Shown: positions 53,391 through 61,346 of the stretch, piece after piece
Numbering within the stretch: the first letter of the stretch is position 1
Layout: every line of letters begins with the position of its first letter
Assembly (NCBI RefSeq): GCF_015461805.1
Contig: NZ_JACVZE010000007.1
Coordinates: 186,001-250,000 of the forward strand
DNA: 64,000 bases
Direction: 5' to 3'
Source of the DNA: Pseudomonas pisciculturae
GTDB taxonomy: Bacteria; Pseudomonadota; Gammaproteobacteria; Pseudomonadales; Pseudomonadaceae
Translations under genes and position numbers: made by a program
The notes under the pieces: model-generated
Databases searched by the model: none
Told to the model about the DNA's origin: nothing
What the model saw: only the letters and a program-made list of their open reading frames with translations

Positions 53391-54812
53391 ATGAGTGGAC
53401 CCCAATCCCCTTCAGGCGAGCTGAAACGCGGCCTGAAAAATCGTCATATCCAGTTGATCGCCCTCGGTGGCGCCATCGGTACCGGCCTGTTCCTGGGCTC
53501 GGCCGGGGTGCTCAAGTCTGCCGGGCCGTCGATGATCCTGGGTTATGCCATCTGCGGCTTTATTGCCTTCATGATCATGCGCCAGCTCGGCGAAATGATC
53601 GTTGAAGAGCCGGTCGCCGGTTCCTTCAGCCACTTTGCCCACAAGTACTGGGGCGGTTTCGCCGGCTTCCTGTCGGGCTGGAACTGCTGGATTCTGTACA
53701 TTCTGGTGGGCATGTCGGAGCTGACGGCTGTAGGTAAATACGTGCACTACTGGTGGCCGGAGATCCCGACCTGGGTGTCGGCGGCGGCGTTCTTCGTGCT
53801 GATCAACCTGATCAACCTGGCCAACGTCAAAGTGTTTGGCGAGGCTGAATTCTGGTTTGCCATCATCAAGGTGGTGGCCATCGTCGGCATGATCGCCCTG
53901 GGCAGCTATCTGCTGGTCAGCGGCACCGGCGGCCCGCAGGCCTCGGTAAGCAACCTGTGGGAACACGGCGGCTTCTTCCCCCACGGCGTGGGTGGGTTGG
54001 TGATGGCCATGGCGATCATCATGTTCTCGTTCGGCGGGCTCGAAATGCTCGGCTTTACTGCGGCCGAAGCTGATCAGCCGCGCACGGTGATCCCGAAAGC
54101 GATCAACCAAGTGATCTACCGCATCCTGATTTTCTACATCGGCGCCCTGGTGGTGCTGCTGTCGCTGACGCCTTGGGACAGCCTGCTGGCCACCCTCAAC
54201 GCCTCCGGCGATGCCTACAGCGGCAGCCCGTTTGTGCAGGTGTTCTCCATGCTGGGCAGCAACACCGCCGCGCACATCCTCAACTTCGTGGTGTTGACTG
54301 CCGCGTTGTCGGTGTACAACAGCGGCACCTACTGCAACAGCCGCATGCTGCTGGGCATGGCTGAGCAGGGGGATGCGCCCAAAGTGCTGGCGAAGATCGA
54401 CAAGCGTGGCGTGCCGGTGCGTTCCATCCTTGCCTCTGCCGCTGTGACGCTGGTGGCGGTATTGCTGAACTACCTGATCCCGCAACACGCGCTCGAACTG
54501 CTGATGTCCCTGGTAGTGGCCACGCTGGTGATCAACTGGGCGATGATCAGCTTCTCCCACCTCAAATTCCGCCAGCACATGAACCGCACTGGCCAGGTGC
54601 CGCTGTTCAAGGCGCTGTGGTACCCGTACGGCAACGTTGTTTGCCTGGCGTTTGTGGTGTTTATTTTGGTGATCATGCTGATGATCCCGAGCATTCAGGT
54701 GTCGGTGTACGCGATCCCGGTGTGGGTGGCGTTTATGGCGGTGTGTTATTGGGTCAAGAACAAGCGCAAGGCGCAGGAGTTGCCGGGCGTGGCTGCTTCG
54801 GTAGCCGAGTGA
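53391..54812 (+). CDS. aroP: Aromatic amino-acid permease AroP
   Basis: A 473-residue APC permease with about 12 spans, very similar to E. coli AroP from memory: LKRGLKNRHIQLIALGGAIGTGLFLGSA, GEMIVEEPVAGSFSHFAHKYWGGFAGF, NVKVFGEAEFWFAIIKVVAIVGM, and NSGTYCNSRMLLGMAEQGDAPK. It imports Phe, Tyr and Trp. ATG 53391 is used. Two TyrR/PhhR-type boxes and a Trp/Tyr leader ORF precede it, which fits aromatic control. A terminator follows at 54831-54862. Confidence 0.9.
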   Translation: MSGPQSPSGELKRGLKNRHIQLIALGGAIGTGLFLGSAGVLKSAGPSMILGYAICGFIAFMIMRQLGEMIVEEPVAGSFSHFAHKYWGGFAGFLSGWNCWILYILVGMSELTAVGKYVHYWWPEIPTWVSAAAFFVLINLINLANVKVFGEAEFWFAIIKVVAIVGMIALGSYLLVSGTGGPQASVSNLWEHGGFFPHGVGGLVMAMAIIMFSFGGLEMLGFTAAEADQPRTVIPKAINQVIYRILIFYIGALVVLLSLTPWDSLLATLNASGDAYSGSPFVQVFSMLGSNTAAHILNFVVLTAALSVYNSGTYCNSRMLLGMAEQGDAPKVLAKIDKRGVPVRSILASAAVTLVAVLLNYLIPQHALELLMSLVVATLVINWAMISFSHLKFRQHMNRTGQVPLFKALWYPYGNVVCLAFVVFILVIMLMIPSIQVSVYAIPVWVAFMAVCYWVKNKRKAQELPGVAASVAE

Positions 54813-54830
54813 TTTAGCCCGCCTTGGATG

Positions 54831-54862
54831 ACAAACCCGACCTTGAGTCGGGTTTGTTTTTT
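54831..54862 (+). terminator. Terminator of aroP
   Basis: ACAAACCCGA and TCGGGTTTGT form a ten-bp stem with a seven-base loop, followed by a T-run. It marks the left edge of the defence cassette. Confidence 0.92.
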
Positions 54863-54871
54863 GTCAGGGCG

Positions 54872-55498
54872 TTACAGTTTTTTAGGCTTCGAGATCGCTT
54901 CAAATTCATCGATCAGTAGATGAATCTCGGTGCTTGGGTTTCTATCGTTGCTCTTGATCGCATCCTGCAAGCTTTTCGGTGCGTGCTTGCGCGCACTCTC
55001 GAACCGTTCGCCGGCCAGCATTTTGAAATATCCCTTAAGCCCCGACTTGGCGTAGTCCGCCATGCCTGGCTTGGTTCTCAGATCTGCCCCGACCAGATCG
55101 CCCGCTGAGTGCTTGCCTGACCGTGAATAGGGTTTTCGGGTGTAACCGAAGTGCAGCAGCAACCAGTATTCGAAGCAGGGGTAGGAGGCGATGATGGTTA
55201 TCTTGTCGTGTGCTTTGGACAGGCGAATGGCTTCGTCAAATGACTCGTGCGTGTCACGGTCGATGGCGCAGAAGACTTTGTCGAATTTCTTTTGACGCTC
55301 AATCGCGTACTCGACAATGCCTTTTGGGTGGGTGACGCCGCAGTGCATGATTTCGATTTTTGCGTGTGAACGAAAGTGGACTGCGGCATCTTCCAGATAA
55401 ACCTTGCTGGACTGCAGGTCTTCGCAAATGATCAATACCGTTGCTTGCTGCTGAAACCGGGGTTCCCTTCTCCTGAATGAGTCAGCGCTGCGAGCCAT
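54872..55498 (-). CDS. RloB-family Toprim-like nuclease (AbiLii-like)
   Basis: A 208-residue protein with a Toprim-like fold. The early acidic residue is Glu26 in VLIICEDLQSSKVYLE, followed by Asp80-x-Asp82 in VFCAIDRDTHESF, the metal-binding set. A C-terminal helical part contains SYPCFEYWLLLHFGYTRKPY, a segment typical of RloB proteins. It starts two bases after the AAA ATPase stop, with its ribosome site inside that gene's end. Base composition is AT-richer than neighbours. Paired with the ATPase it resembles the AbiL/RloAB abortive-infection system. Confidence 0.82.
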   Translation of the reverse strand: MARSADSFRRREPRFQQQATVLIICEDLQSSKVYLEDAAVHFRSHAKIEIMHCGVTHPKGIVEYAIERQKKFDKVFCAIDRDTHESFDEAIRLSKAHDKITIIASYPCFEYWLLLHFGYTRKPYSRSGKHSAGDLVGADLRTKPGMADYAKSGLKGYFKMLAGERFESARKHAPKSLQDAIKSNDRNPSTEIHLLIDEFEAISKPKKL

Positions 55499-55500
55499 GT

Positions 55501-56754
55501 TTAGCTCCTGCTGAGGATTGGCAAGCCACGATAGCGACCTTCGTAATAACGTTTTTCAATATCCTCACTGTCTCTTCCTTGAAAGTCATGGATGGAAAAC
55601 ATTTGGGTGGCGCCGTTGGTGTCGCGTTCGGTGACCCAGAACTGATCTCTTCTGAGGAGTTTGGTGTTCATCAGATGGGTGTCGTGAGTGGTGAAGATCA
55701 GCTGCGTTTTTTTGTTTCCTGAAAGATGCTCTTTAACTAGGCTTTCAACGATTTTTGGGTGCAGGCTGCTGTCCAGTTCATCGATCACCACAACTTTTCC
55801 GTCGTTGCTCATGTTTAGACTCAGCCATGGCAACCAAAATCCGATCAGGTTTTGAGTGCCTCCCGACTCTTCGTTGAAGTCGAATTCGGCGTCCCCCAAT
55901 GCCGTGGTGTGCATTAGCTTGGTTTTCGACTCGTTCTCAACCAGCCTCATATAGTCTCTAGGTTCTGAGTCCGGGCCTATCAAGGATTTTCCAGAGTTTT
56001 CTTCAAACCGGATATTGGTAATAGGTACATCAAGCCGCTGCAGGAAGCTTTGCAGAATGTCTTTGGATATGGGGGTCTGCATGACCATCGATCTGGACGC
56101 TATAGCCCAAGAATTCATCCCGTCTTGGCCTATGCAAATGTTTGAATTTTCGAACCATTTATGGGGTGTGACGAGCTGTTGCATTTCCTCGCTGCTGTTC
56201 AGTACAGCCTGGCCTAAAAATAGGCTTTGAGGTGAGGTGAGCCTCTTCCAAGCTTCATGAACTATGGATCCGCCCTCCAGGCTTTCTCCGAAGATATAAG
56301 ATTCACCACTACTTGGACTGAAAGTTCTGGAGTAAAGAAGGCTTTCCTTTCCCTTTGGAAAATAAATGAGCGTTTCTTCAAAAACTCTCTCTGAGGTAGC
56401 CGCTACAACGTATTGAAAACGAAGATTGTCTTCAATGAAGTGTGCTTCGAAATAGCTGGGTTTATCAGCCAGCGCTGGATCAAACCTGAATGGCATTACA
56501 GGAGGTGAATAGTGATTGCTGGGTGTGCGGCGCAACATTGCCGGTATGACATCGAGTGCCTTTACCAAATTGGACTTTCCCGACGCATTTGGTCCGTAAA
56601 TGGCAGCCACCTTCAACAGCTTTGGAAAATGTTCTCCAGAGACTTCTGGGTCGAAGACATTTTGCTTTTTTCCCAAACGCGGCGAGGCGACCATCGACAA
56701 GGTCTGCTTCTCCCGAAAGGAGCGAAAATTACTGACAGAAAATTCGATTAACAT
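55501..56754 (-). CDS. RloA-like AAA/SMC-type ATPase (AbiLi-like)
   Basis: A 417-residue OLD/RecF-like ATPase. It opens MLIEFSVSNFRSFREKQTLSM. Walker A is GPNASGKS (54-61), an ABC-signature-like SGGTQ lies near 297-301, Walker B is VVVIDELDSSLHP (Asp325/Glu326), and a switch His lies in TTHDTHL. This is the COG1106 type of ATPase found in AbiL, PARIS and retron effector pairs. It is co-transcribed with the RloB gene and divergent from a pentapeptide gene. Cargo between two terminators and the lower GC suggest acquisition by transfer. Confidence 0.85.
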   Translation of the reverse strand: MLIEFSVSNFRSFREKQTLSMVASPRLGKKQNVFDPEVSGEHFPKLLKVAAIYGPNASGKSNLVKALDVIPAMLRRTPSNHYSPPVMPFRFDPALADKPSYFEAHFIEDNLRFQYVVAATSERVFEETLIYFPKGKESLLYSRTFSPSSGESYIFGESLEGGSIVHEAWKRLTSPQSLFLGQAVLNSSEEMQQLVTPHKWFENSNICIGQDGMNSWAIASRSMVMQTPISKDILQSFLQRLDVPITNIRFEENSGKSLIGPDSEPRDYMRLVENESKTKLMHTTALGDAEFDFNEESGGTQNLIGFWLPWLSLNMSNDGKVVVIDELDSSLHPKIVESLVKEHLSGNKKTQLIFTTHDTHLMNTKLLRRDQFWVTERDTNGATQMFSIHDFQGRDSEDIEKRYYEGRYRGLPILSRS

Positions 56755-56886
56755 GCAGAAAACCCGCAATTGATGACGCTGATAGACAACTAATATAGCT
56801 AAATGTAAAACCAGCTGCATTTTTTCTGCACTTCATGATGTTGCGAGTTAGACTCTCGCACTGTTCGTGCTCTCCATGAGGCCCCC

Positions 56887-57570
56887 ATGTACCACACCGA
56901 CATCGACGGTGGCACCCTGCAACGCTCTGACCTGGAAGACCTGATCGCCCAGCACAGCGGCCCCTTGCGGCTGATCGGCGTCGACCTAAGCGGTGCCGAT
57001 CTGTCACGCCTGTCGCTGGACCACTGGATCTTTGAACGCTGCATCCTCATCCAAACATCTCTCCTCGGTTCGCGACTTGAAGGCACTCACTGGAAAAGCT
57101 GCCGCGCCAGCCACGCCATCTTCGAAGCGGCAAACCTGCTGGAAGCGCAGTTCCACAGCTGTGACCTGAACAACACCCGCTGGCAGCGAAGCAAGCTGTC
57201 ACAGGCCAGTTTCGAGCACTGCAAATTAACCGGCGCCAACTTTACCCATTGCGCGTCCTTGGGGCTAAGTTTCAGCGAAACCCGGCTAAACAGTGCATTT
57301 CTGTCCGGTTTGTCGTTTGCCCGCACTGTGCTCAATAACCTGGACTTCTCTGACAGCGATTTGTCGGACGCCGACTTTCGCAAGGCTGAGCTGATCGATT
57401 GCAGCCTGGCCCACGCCCGTATCAACGGTGCCAATTTCGCCGGTGCTGACCTGCGGGGTGCGGATTTGAGCGGGTTTCGTCTCAATGATGCCAAACTGTT
57501 CAAAGGCGCCGTGATTTCCAAAGCCCAGGCGTCGATGTTGTTGTCGGAGTTGGGCTTGTCCGTTGCCTAG
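56887..57570 (+). CDS. Pentapeptide-repeat protein (Qnr/MfpA-like fold)
   Basis: A 227-residue protein built of A(D/N)Lxx-type five-residue repeats from about residue 30 to 210 (LIGVDLSGADLSRLSLDHW; ADLRGADLSGFRLNDAKLF). Such right-handed beta helices include DNA mimics that guard gyrase against quinolones and toxins. Whether this one does so is unknown. It lies 12 bases upstream of arfB on the same strand. Confidence 0.88.
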   Translation: MYHTDIDGGTLQRSDLEDLIAQHSGPLRLIGVDLSGADLSRLSLDHWIFERCILIQTSLLGSRLEGTHWKSCRASHAIFEAANLLEAQFHSCDLNNTRWQRSKLSQASFEHCKLTGANFTHCASLGLSFSETRLNSAFLSGLSFARTVLNNLDFSDSDLSDADFRKAELIDCSLAHARINGANFAGADLRGADLSGFRLNDAKLFKGAVISKAQASMLLSELGLSVA

Positions 57571-57582
57571 GGTTTTTGATTG

Positions 57583-57996
57583 ATGCTGGTAATTTCCAAC
57601 AATGTGCACTTGTCCGATGCCGAGATCGAGCTGACCGCCATTCGCGCCCAGGGCGCCGGTGGGCAGAACGTCAATAAGGTGTCGAGTGCGGTGCACCTGC
57701 GTTTTGATATTCCGGCCTCGTCGCTGCCGGAGTTTTACAAGGAGCGACTGCTGGCGCTGCGGGACAGCCGTATCACCAGCGAAGGCGTGCTGGTGCTCAA
57801 GGCTCAGCAATATCGCACCCAGGAGCAGAATCGCGCGGATGCGCTGGAGCGTCTGGTGGAGTTGATCCAGAGCGCCACCAAGGTGGAGAAGAAGCGCCGC
57901 CCGACCAAGCCGACCCTGGGCTCGAAGAAGCGCCGCCTCGAGTCCAAGACCAAGCGCGGCAACATCAAGGCCGGGCGTGGCAAGGTGGACTTTTAA
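57583..57996 (+). CDS. arfB: Alternative ribosome-rescue factor ArfB (YaeJ)
   Basis: A 137-residue peptidyl-tRNA hydrolase that frees stalled ribosomes. The catalytic GGQ is in RAQGAGGQNVNKVSSAVHLRFD. The basic C-terminal tail (KKRRPTKPTLGSKKRRLESKTKRG) inserts in the mRNA channel of empty ribosomes. ATG 57583 is used. Its end overlaps the convergent MFS gene by four bases. Confidence 0.95.
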   Translation: MLVISNNVHLSDAEIELTAIRAQGAGGQNVNKVSSAVHLRFDIPASSLPEFYKERLLALRDSRITSEGVLVLKAQQYRTQEQNRADALERLVELIQSATKVEKKRRPTKPTLGSKKRRLESKTKRGNIKAGRGKVDF

Positions 57997-59189
57997 GCGT
58001 CGCGCGCTTCGCGGGCCTTGGGTGCCTGACGGTACAGGTACACACTCAGCAGCAACCCGCCGAGGGCGGCAAGGGCGGCGAACAGGAAGATAGACGCGAA
58101 CCCGAACCCTGATGCGACCGCCCCGGCTAATGGCCCTGTTATCCCCAGCGACAAATCGATAAACAGCGAATACGCCCCCACCGCAGCGCCCCGGCTAGAG
58201 GCGGGCACCAGGTTGACTGCTTCCACGCCCAGCGCCGGAAATACCAGGGAAAATCCAAACCCGCTGAGCGCCGCACCGGCCAGGGCCAGGTTGGCATCCG
58301 GCGCGAGCCACAACAGCAGCAGGCCGAGAATCTCCACCGACAAGCAGGCAATCGCCACGCGAAAGCCGCCGATCCGGTTGATCAAGTTGCCAAACAGCAG
58401 GCGCGCACCGATAAAACTGGCGCCGAACAGGCTCAAGGCCCACACCGCGTTGTCCCAGTGTTGGGTGGTGTAATACAGCGTGATGAATGTAGCGATGGTG
58501 CCAAAGCCGATGGAGCCCAACGCCAACGCGCAACCGTGGGGCAGAACGCGGCCCAGCACATTCATGAAGGGCAGGCGCACGCCCGCGACAATCGGTGCTG
58601 CGACCTTGTTCCAGGCCAGCAGCAGCCCAACGATCGCCAGCAGGATGATGCTGACCCCCATGCTCCACAGCCCGAAGTTTCTTACCAGCAGCACTCCCAA
58701 CGGCGCGCCAACGGCCAGTGCGCCGTAGCTGGCAATGCCGTTCCAGGAAATCACTTTGGCGGTATTTTCCGAACCTACTCGGCCAATCCCCCAGCCAATG
58801 GCGCCCGAGCCCACCAGGCTTTCTGCGCTGCCCAGCACCAAGCGGCCGACCAGCAGGCTGACCAGGCTCACCACCGGCAGGCTCGAAAAACACGCGGCCA
58901 GCAGCATAAACACGCCGCTCAAACCGCAGCCCGCCAAACCGATCAGCACGGCGCGTTTGCTGCCCAGGTTATCGATGATCTTGCCGGCATACGGGCGGCT
59001 CAGCAGGGTGGCCAGGTATTGCACGCTGATCACCAGGCCCGCGACAACCGCGCCGTACCCCAGCTCACTGTGGACGTAGCCCGGCAACACGGCCAGGGGG
59101 ATGCCGATATTCAGGTAGCCAATAAAGGTGAACAACACGATGGAAACAACTTGCAGCGTGACCGCTAGGGGGCGCTGGGTATCTGGCAT
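57993..59189 (-). CDS. MFS transporter, YhhS/YfcJ-like exporter
   Basis: A 398-residue major facilitator with about 12 spans. It opens with LAVTLQVVSIVLFTFIGYLNIGIPLAVLPGYVHSELGYGAVVAGLVISVQYLATLLSRPYAGKI, matching the UPF0226/YhhS group of arabinose-type efflux permeases. ATG 59189 is used. It overlaps arfB at the 3' end and is not in an obvious operon. The substrate is unknown. Confidence 0.87.
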   Translation of the reverse strand: MPDTQRPLAVTLQVVSIVLFTFIGYLNIGIPLAVLPGYVHSELGYGAVVAGLVISVQYLATLLSRPYAGKIIDNLGSKRAVLIGLAGCGLSGVFMLLAACFSSLPVVSLVSLLVGRLVLGSAESLVGSGAIGWGIGRVGSENTAKVISWNGIASYGALAVGAPLGVLLVRNFGLWSMGVSIILLAIVGLLLAWNKVAAPIVAGVRLPFMNVLGRVLPHGCALALGSIGFGTIATFITLYYTTQHWDNAVWALSLFGASFIGARLLFGNLINRIGGFRVAIACLSVEILGLLLLWLAPDANLALAGAALSGFGFSLVFPALGVEAVNLVPASSRGAAVGAYSLFIDLSLGITGPLAGAVASGFGFASIFLFAALAALGGLLLSVYLYRQAPKAREARDA

Positions 59190-59293
59190 GGGAGAGGTCC
59201 ACTGTCGCAGCAGGTAAAGATAGGCTGCTAATGATACCGGCGCTTTGGCCGGGCCGGGCGGCTAATACACAAAAAGCGTAGCTCAAAAACGCA

Positions 59294-59482
59294 TCAGGAT
59301 TTCGCGGGGGTCAGCAATTGCGTAGTGACGAGCGCGGCCAGGGCGTTTTCCTGGGTGCCGAAGCGTTTGAGCAGCAGGGCTTGTTTGTCGGCGCTGAGGC
59401 GGTTCCATACATCGACCATCTGCAGGGCAGCATCGAGTACGGCAGAGTCTTGGGTATCGGTCATGGCGGGGTCTCGATTCAT
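59294..59482 (-). CDS. Small hypothetical protein, 62 residues
   Basis: A short ORF coding mostly helical sequence (VLDAALQMVDVWNRLSADKQALLLKRFG). An internal Met at 59464 gives a 56-residue form with an MTDTQDSAV start. No ribosome site decides between them. There is no signal peptide and no recognised family. Codon use looks like the host, so it is probably a real gene. Confidence 0.55.
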   Translation of the reverse strand: MNRDPAMTDTQDSAVLDAALQMVDVWNRLSADKQALLLKRFGTQENALAALVTTQLLTPAKS

Positions 59483-59537
59483 TCAGGCAGTGTGGAAAGC
59501 GCTCAAAGCTGCGCTTTCCACACGGTCTGGTACGGCG

Positions 59538-59666
59538 TCAGTCCTGGCTTTCGCTGTCGACTGGTTTTGCTTCTTTGGCCTCAGGCTGTTTGTCACTGGC
59601 CTGCTGCGGTGTTGGCTGCTCAGTAGGGTGCAGGCTTGGGAAGGGGAGATTAGGTATCTCGTGCAT
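59538..59666 (-). CDS. Very small hypothetical protein, 42 residues
   Basis: This codes MHEIPNLPFPSLHPTEQPT followed by a Pro/Gln/Glu/Lys-rich disordered tail. AGGAG lies eight bases before the ATG at 59666, which is the main support. The frame runs 19 codons further upstream without a ribosome site. Function unknown. Confidence 0.55.
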   Translation of the reverse strand: MHEIPNLPFPSLHPTEQPTPQQASDKQPEAKEAKPVDSESQD

Positions 59667-59813
59667 CGTCGTCGCTCCTCGCAAGGTCTGTTTTTTCAAT
59701 CGCAGGTGATTCCGCGCTCTCAAAAAGCCTTGGCAGGATACAGCACTGCAAATGACAAAAAGATTTTTATGTCGGCGGATGCAGGAACTTTCAGGGTTTA
59801 AACGGTCGTTTGG

Positions 59814-60125
59814 CTAGAACGGCACCTTGCCCAGGATCATGTCGCGGTACATCACAAAATCCCCCAACAGGCTGTAGAGCGGGTGCTTGAAGGTCGCCGG
59901 GCGGTTCTTTTCGAAGAAGAAGTGACCGACCCAAGCAAAGCTGTAACCGGCGATCGGTACGGCCAGCAACAAGCCCAACGAGCCCCGACCAATGGCATAA
60001 GCCAGGATGCCGATCACCAGCGTGGTGCCGATAAAGTGCAGGCGTCGGCAGGTGCTGTTGCCGTGTTCACGCAGGTAATACGGGTAGAACTCGGCGAAGC
60101 TGTTGAATTGTTTGGTGTTTTCCAC
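59814..60125 (-). CDS. Mpo1/DUF962-family membrane protein
   Basis: A 103-residue membrane protein: FNSFAEFYPYYLREHGNSTCRRLHFIGTTLVIGIL, then AYAIGRGSLGLLLAVPIAGYSFAWVGHFFFEKNRPATFKHPLYSLLGDFVMY. The conserved His residues (REHGN, RRLHF, VGHFFFE, KHPLYS) match the family whose yeast member Mpo1 is an iron-dependent dioxygenase in fatty-acid alpha-oxidation. GTG 60125 is chosen because family members begin near FNSFAEFYP. Confidence 0.82.
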   Translation of the reverse strand: MENTKQFNSFAEFYPYYLREHGNSTCRRLHFIGTTLVIGILAYAIGRGSLGLLLAVPIAGYSFAWVGHFFFEKNRPATFKHPLYSLLGDFVMYRDMILGKVPF

Positions 60126-60287
60126 GGTAGCCGGCCCTTTGATTGTTATGCCGCCCAACAGATGTTCGGCGGGGAGCTTATTTGAGTCTAGAGTGATCAG
60201 TAGCAACAGCCAGTGACAATAGATGCCACTTTAGTATCCTTGGCTTTCCTGGCTGCCGTTTTAAGCCTGCTTTATTAAGAAGACGCC

Positions 60288-61346
60288 ATGAGCGAACGAA
60301 CAACTTCTGCAAGCTGGGCGATGGGGATAGTCAAGGCGTTGGAAATGGACGGCCTGGATTGCCGGGCGCTGTTCAAGCAACTGGGCCTGGACTACAACGC
60401 CCTGAACGACCCCGATGCGCGGTTCCCGCAAGACTCGATGACGCGGCTATGGCAGCGCGCAGTGGAGCTGTCGGGCAACCCGGCGATTGGCCTGAACATG
60501 GGCAAGGTGGTGCGCCCGGCGTCGTTTCATGTGGCCGGCTATGCGCTGATGTCCAGCAACACCCTGGCCGAAGGTTTTATGCGCCTGGTGCGCTACCAGC
60601 GGATCATCGCCGAAAGCGCCGACCTGAGTTTTCGCCTGTTGCCCGAAGGCTATGCGCTGATACTCACCGTGCATGGCGACCACCTGCCGCCCACCCGGCA
60701 AAGCGCCGAAGCCTCGCTGGCCAGTGCGCTTGCGCTGTGCGGTTGGTTGACCGGGCGCACGCTGCAACCGCGCAAAGTGCTGCTGCAAGGCGAGCAACCG
60801 ACGGACCTGGCCCCCTATAAACAAGCCTTCCATGCGCCGCTGGAATTCAACGCGCCGTATGACGCGTTGATCTTCGAACGCGCCGACATGGACGCGCCGC
60901 TGCCCACCGCCAACGAAGCGATGGCGCTGCTGCATGACCGCTTTGCCGGTGAATACCTGGCGCGTTTTTCGGAAAGCCGCGTGACTCACAAGGCGCGGCA
61001 GGTGCTCTGCCGTTTGCTGCCCCAGGGTGAGCCCAAGCGTGAAGTGGTGGCGCAGACGCTGCACCTGTCCCAACGCACCCTACAGCGCCGCTTGCAGGAG
61101 GAAGGCACCAGCTTCCAGACCCTGCTCGACGACACCCGCCGCGAGTTGGCCGAGCAATACCTGGCGCAGCCGAGCATGACCTTGCTGGAGATTGCTTACC
61201 TGTTGGGCTTTGCCGACCCGAGTAACTTCTTTCGTGCGTTCCGCCGCTGGTTTGATGCCACGCCCGGCGAATACCGGGCGCGACGGCTCGAAACGTCGAC
61301 GGTCAGTGACGCCAAAACGCCGGGATGCACAGCACAAACACTGTGA
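60288..61346 (+). CDS. AraC-family regulator, OruR-like
   Basis: A 352-residue regulator with an Arabinose_bd-type N-terminal domain (about 20-200) and a C-terminal AraC domain with two HTHs (REVVAQTLHLSQRTLQRRLQEEGTSFQTL; MTLLEIAYLLGFADPSNFFRAFRRWFDATPGEYR). The MSERTTS N-terminus and layout resemble OruR, the ornithine-utilisation regulator of P. aeruginosa, but I am not sure of orthology. Its last 44 bases overlap the convergent trkH gene. Confidence 0.82.
   Translation: MSERTTSASWAMGIVKALEMDGLDCRALFKQLGLDYNALNDPDARFPQDSMTRLWQRAVELSGNPAIGLNMGKVVRPASFHVAGYALMSSNTLAEGFMRLVRYQRIIAESADLSFRLLPEGYALILTVHGDHLPPTRQSAEASLASALALCGWLTGRTLQPRKVLLQGEQPTDLAPYKQAFHAPLEFNAPYDALIFERADMDAPLPTANEAMALLHDRFAGEYLARFSESRVTHKARQVLCRLLPQGEPKREVVAQTLHLSQRTLQRRLQEEGTSFQTLLDDTRRELAEQYLAQPSMTLLEIAYLLGFADPSNFFRAFRRWFDATPGEYRARRLETSTVSDAKTPGCTAQTL

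Noticed and set aside
59814..60206. Longer Mpo1-like protein from 60206
   Set aside because: The extra 27 residues do not resemble the family, which starts near FNSFAEFYP.
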